Below, in pieces: positions 5,703-5,823 of a stretch of 5,823 nucleotides of DNA (within the stretch, counting starts at the first letter, position 1; each line of letters opens with the position of its first letter). The notes under the pieces were generated by a model. It saw only the letters and a list, made by a program, of their open reading frames with translations. It made no database searches and was not told the origin of the DNA. This DNA is from Desulfobacteraceae bacterium (GTDB lineage Bacteria > Desulfobacterota > Desulfobacteria > Desulfobacterales > DAOWNP01): contig DAOWNP010000163.1 of the NCBI GenBank assembly GCA_030642545.1, positions 1 to 5,823 of the forward strand. The letters are read 5' to 3'. The position numbers and the translations under genes are program-made.

Positions 5703-5756
5703 GTTATTTCATTTTCATGCTTCGTTGTACCCGATAAGGAACATGGATGAAATAAC
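5703..5756. repeat. 10-bp perfect inverted repeat
   Basis: gttatttcat (5703-5712) and atgaaataac (5747-5756) are exact reverse complements separated by 34 bases. The right arm overlaps the start of the possible plus-strand reading frame at 5743. Its role is unknown; with the neighbouring longer inverted repeat it forms a compact repeat cluster. Confidence 0.6.
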
Positions 5757-5823
5757 TTCCGCAAATAGGCACATAGATTTAGAGTTAGATTTGTTCGATC
5801 TGAAAACTCAAAAGCAGAAGGAA
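5743..5823 (+). CDS. Possible 5' end of a divergent plus-strand gene (partial)
   Basis: An ATG at 5743 opens a frame that runs without a stop to the window edge, 27 codons beginning MDEITSANRHIDLELDLFDL and continuing with a lysine/glutamine-rich segment. AAGGA lies only two bases before the ATG, tighter than ideal. The frame would be divergent from the operon, 141 bases from promoter P1. The composition is protein-like but too short to recognise, and a minus-strand frame is also open here, so it may be chance. Confidence 0.25.
   Translation, partial: MDEITSANRHIDLELDLFDLKTQKQKE

Larger units (their letters stand above)
5603..5823. other. Upstream flank without a confident gene
   Basis: This stretch completes the 331-base region upstream of the first gene. 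It holds no convincing complete gene or RNA gene. Its visible contents are a cluster of direct and inverted repeats between 5635 and 5756 and a possible start of a divergent reading frame at 5743. A minus-strand frame is also open from the right edge to a TAA at 5686-5684 (45 residues), without recognisable domain features. Confidence 0.5.

Noticed and set aside
5684..5821. 45-residue open frame entering from the right edge on the minus strand.
   Set aside because: It has no recognisable domain, ends inside the inverted-repeat cluster, and the plus strand is also open here; it is probably chance or part of a repeat element.

Overview
The window is AT-rich (roughly 30% G+C by eye) and comes from a diderm (Gram-negative-type) bacterium. 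Two products look like outer-membrane beta-barrels, two more are exported beta-rich proteins, and spacers are filled with A/T runs. A low-GC member of the Desulfobacterota or another proteobacterial lineage would fit, but nothing here fixes the taxon.

Five genes lie head to tail on the minus strand and fill positions 154-5492. In transcription order they are: (1) a 249-aa secreted beta-rich protein (5492-4743); (2) a 235-aa secreted protein with the same N-terminal architecture (4661-3954); (3) a C39-family cysteine peptidase with an N-terminal hydrophobic segment (3837-3088); (4) a 395-aa protein with signal peptide, coiled coil and beta-barrel (3023-1836); (5) a 534-aa FadL/OmpP1-family outer-membrane protein (1758-154). 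A near-perfect sigma70-type promoter (TTGACA-N18-TATAAT, 5602-5573) precedes gene 1. A second good one (TTGACC-N17-TATATT, 4735-4707) precedes gene 2. The two small secreted proteins therefore probably each have a promoter, and the peptidase and the two barrels follow downstream. A triple 16-bp tandem repeat (3055-3102) spans the stop codon of the peptidase gene and the leader of the next gene.

The working model, an inference, is a dedicated export or surface-assembly system. Both small proteins carry a Sec-type signal peptide followed at once by a short leader (MxxLxxxxLSxI/V.G) that aligns in register with the double-glycine leaders cut by C39 peptidases. A C39 peptidase is encoded next to them, followed by two outer-membrane barrels. 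From memory, this resembles the poorly characterised DUF6160/C39 'putative pilus system' (Fil) loci of Acinetobacter and relatives. Gene-for-gene equivalence cannot be shown from the sequence alone.

The flanks hold little. Positions 1-186 contain an open frame entering from the left edge on the plus strand, possibly the end of a mobile element. Positions 5493-5823 hold the main promoter, a nest of short inverted and direct repeats, and the possible start of a divergent plus-strand gene at 5743.
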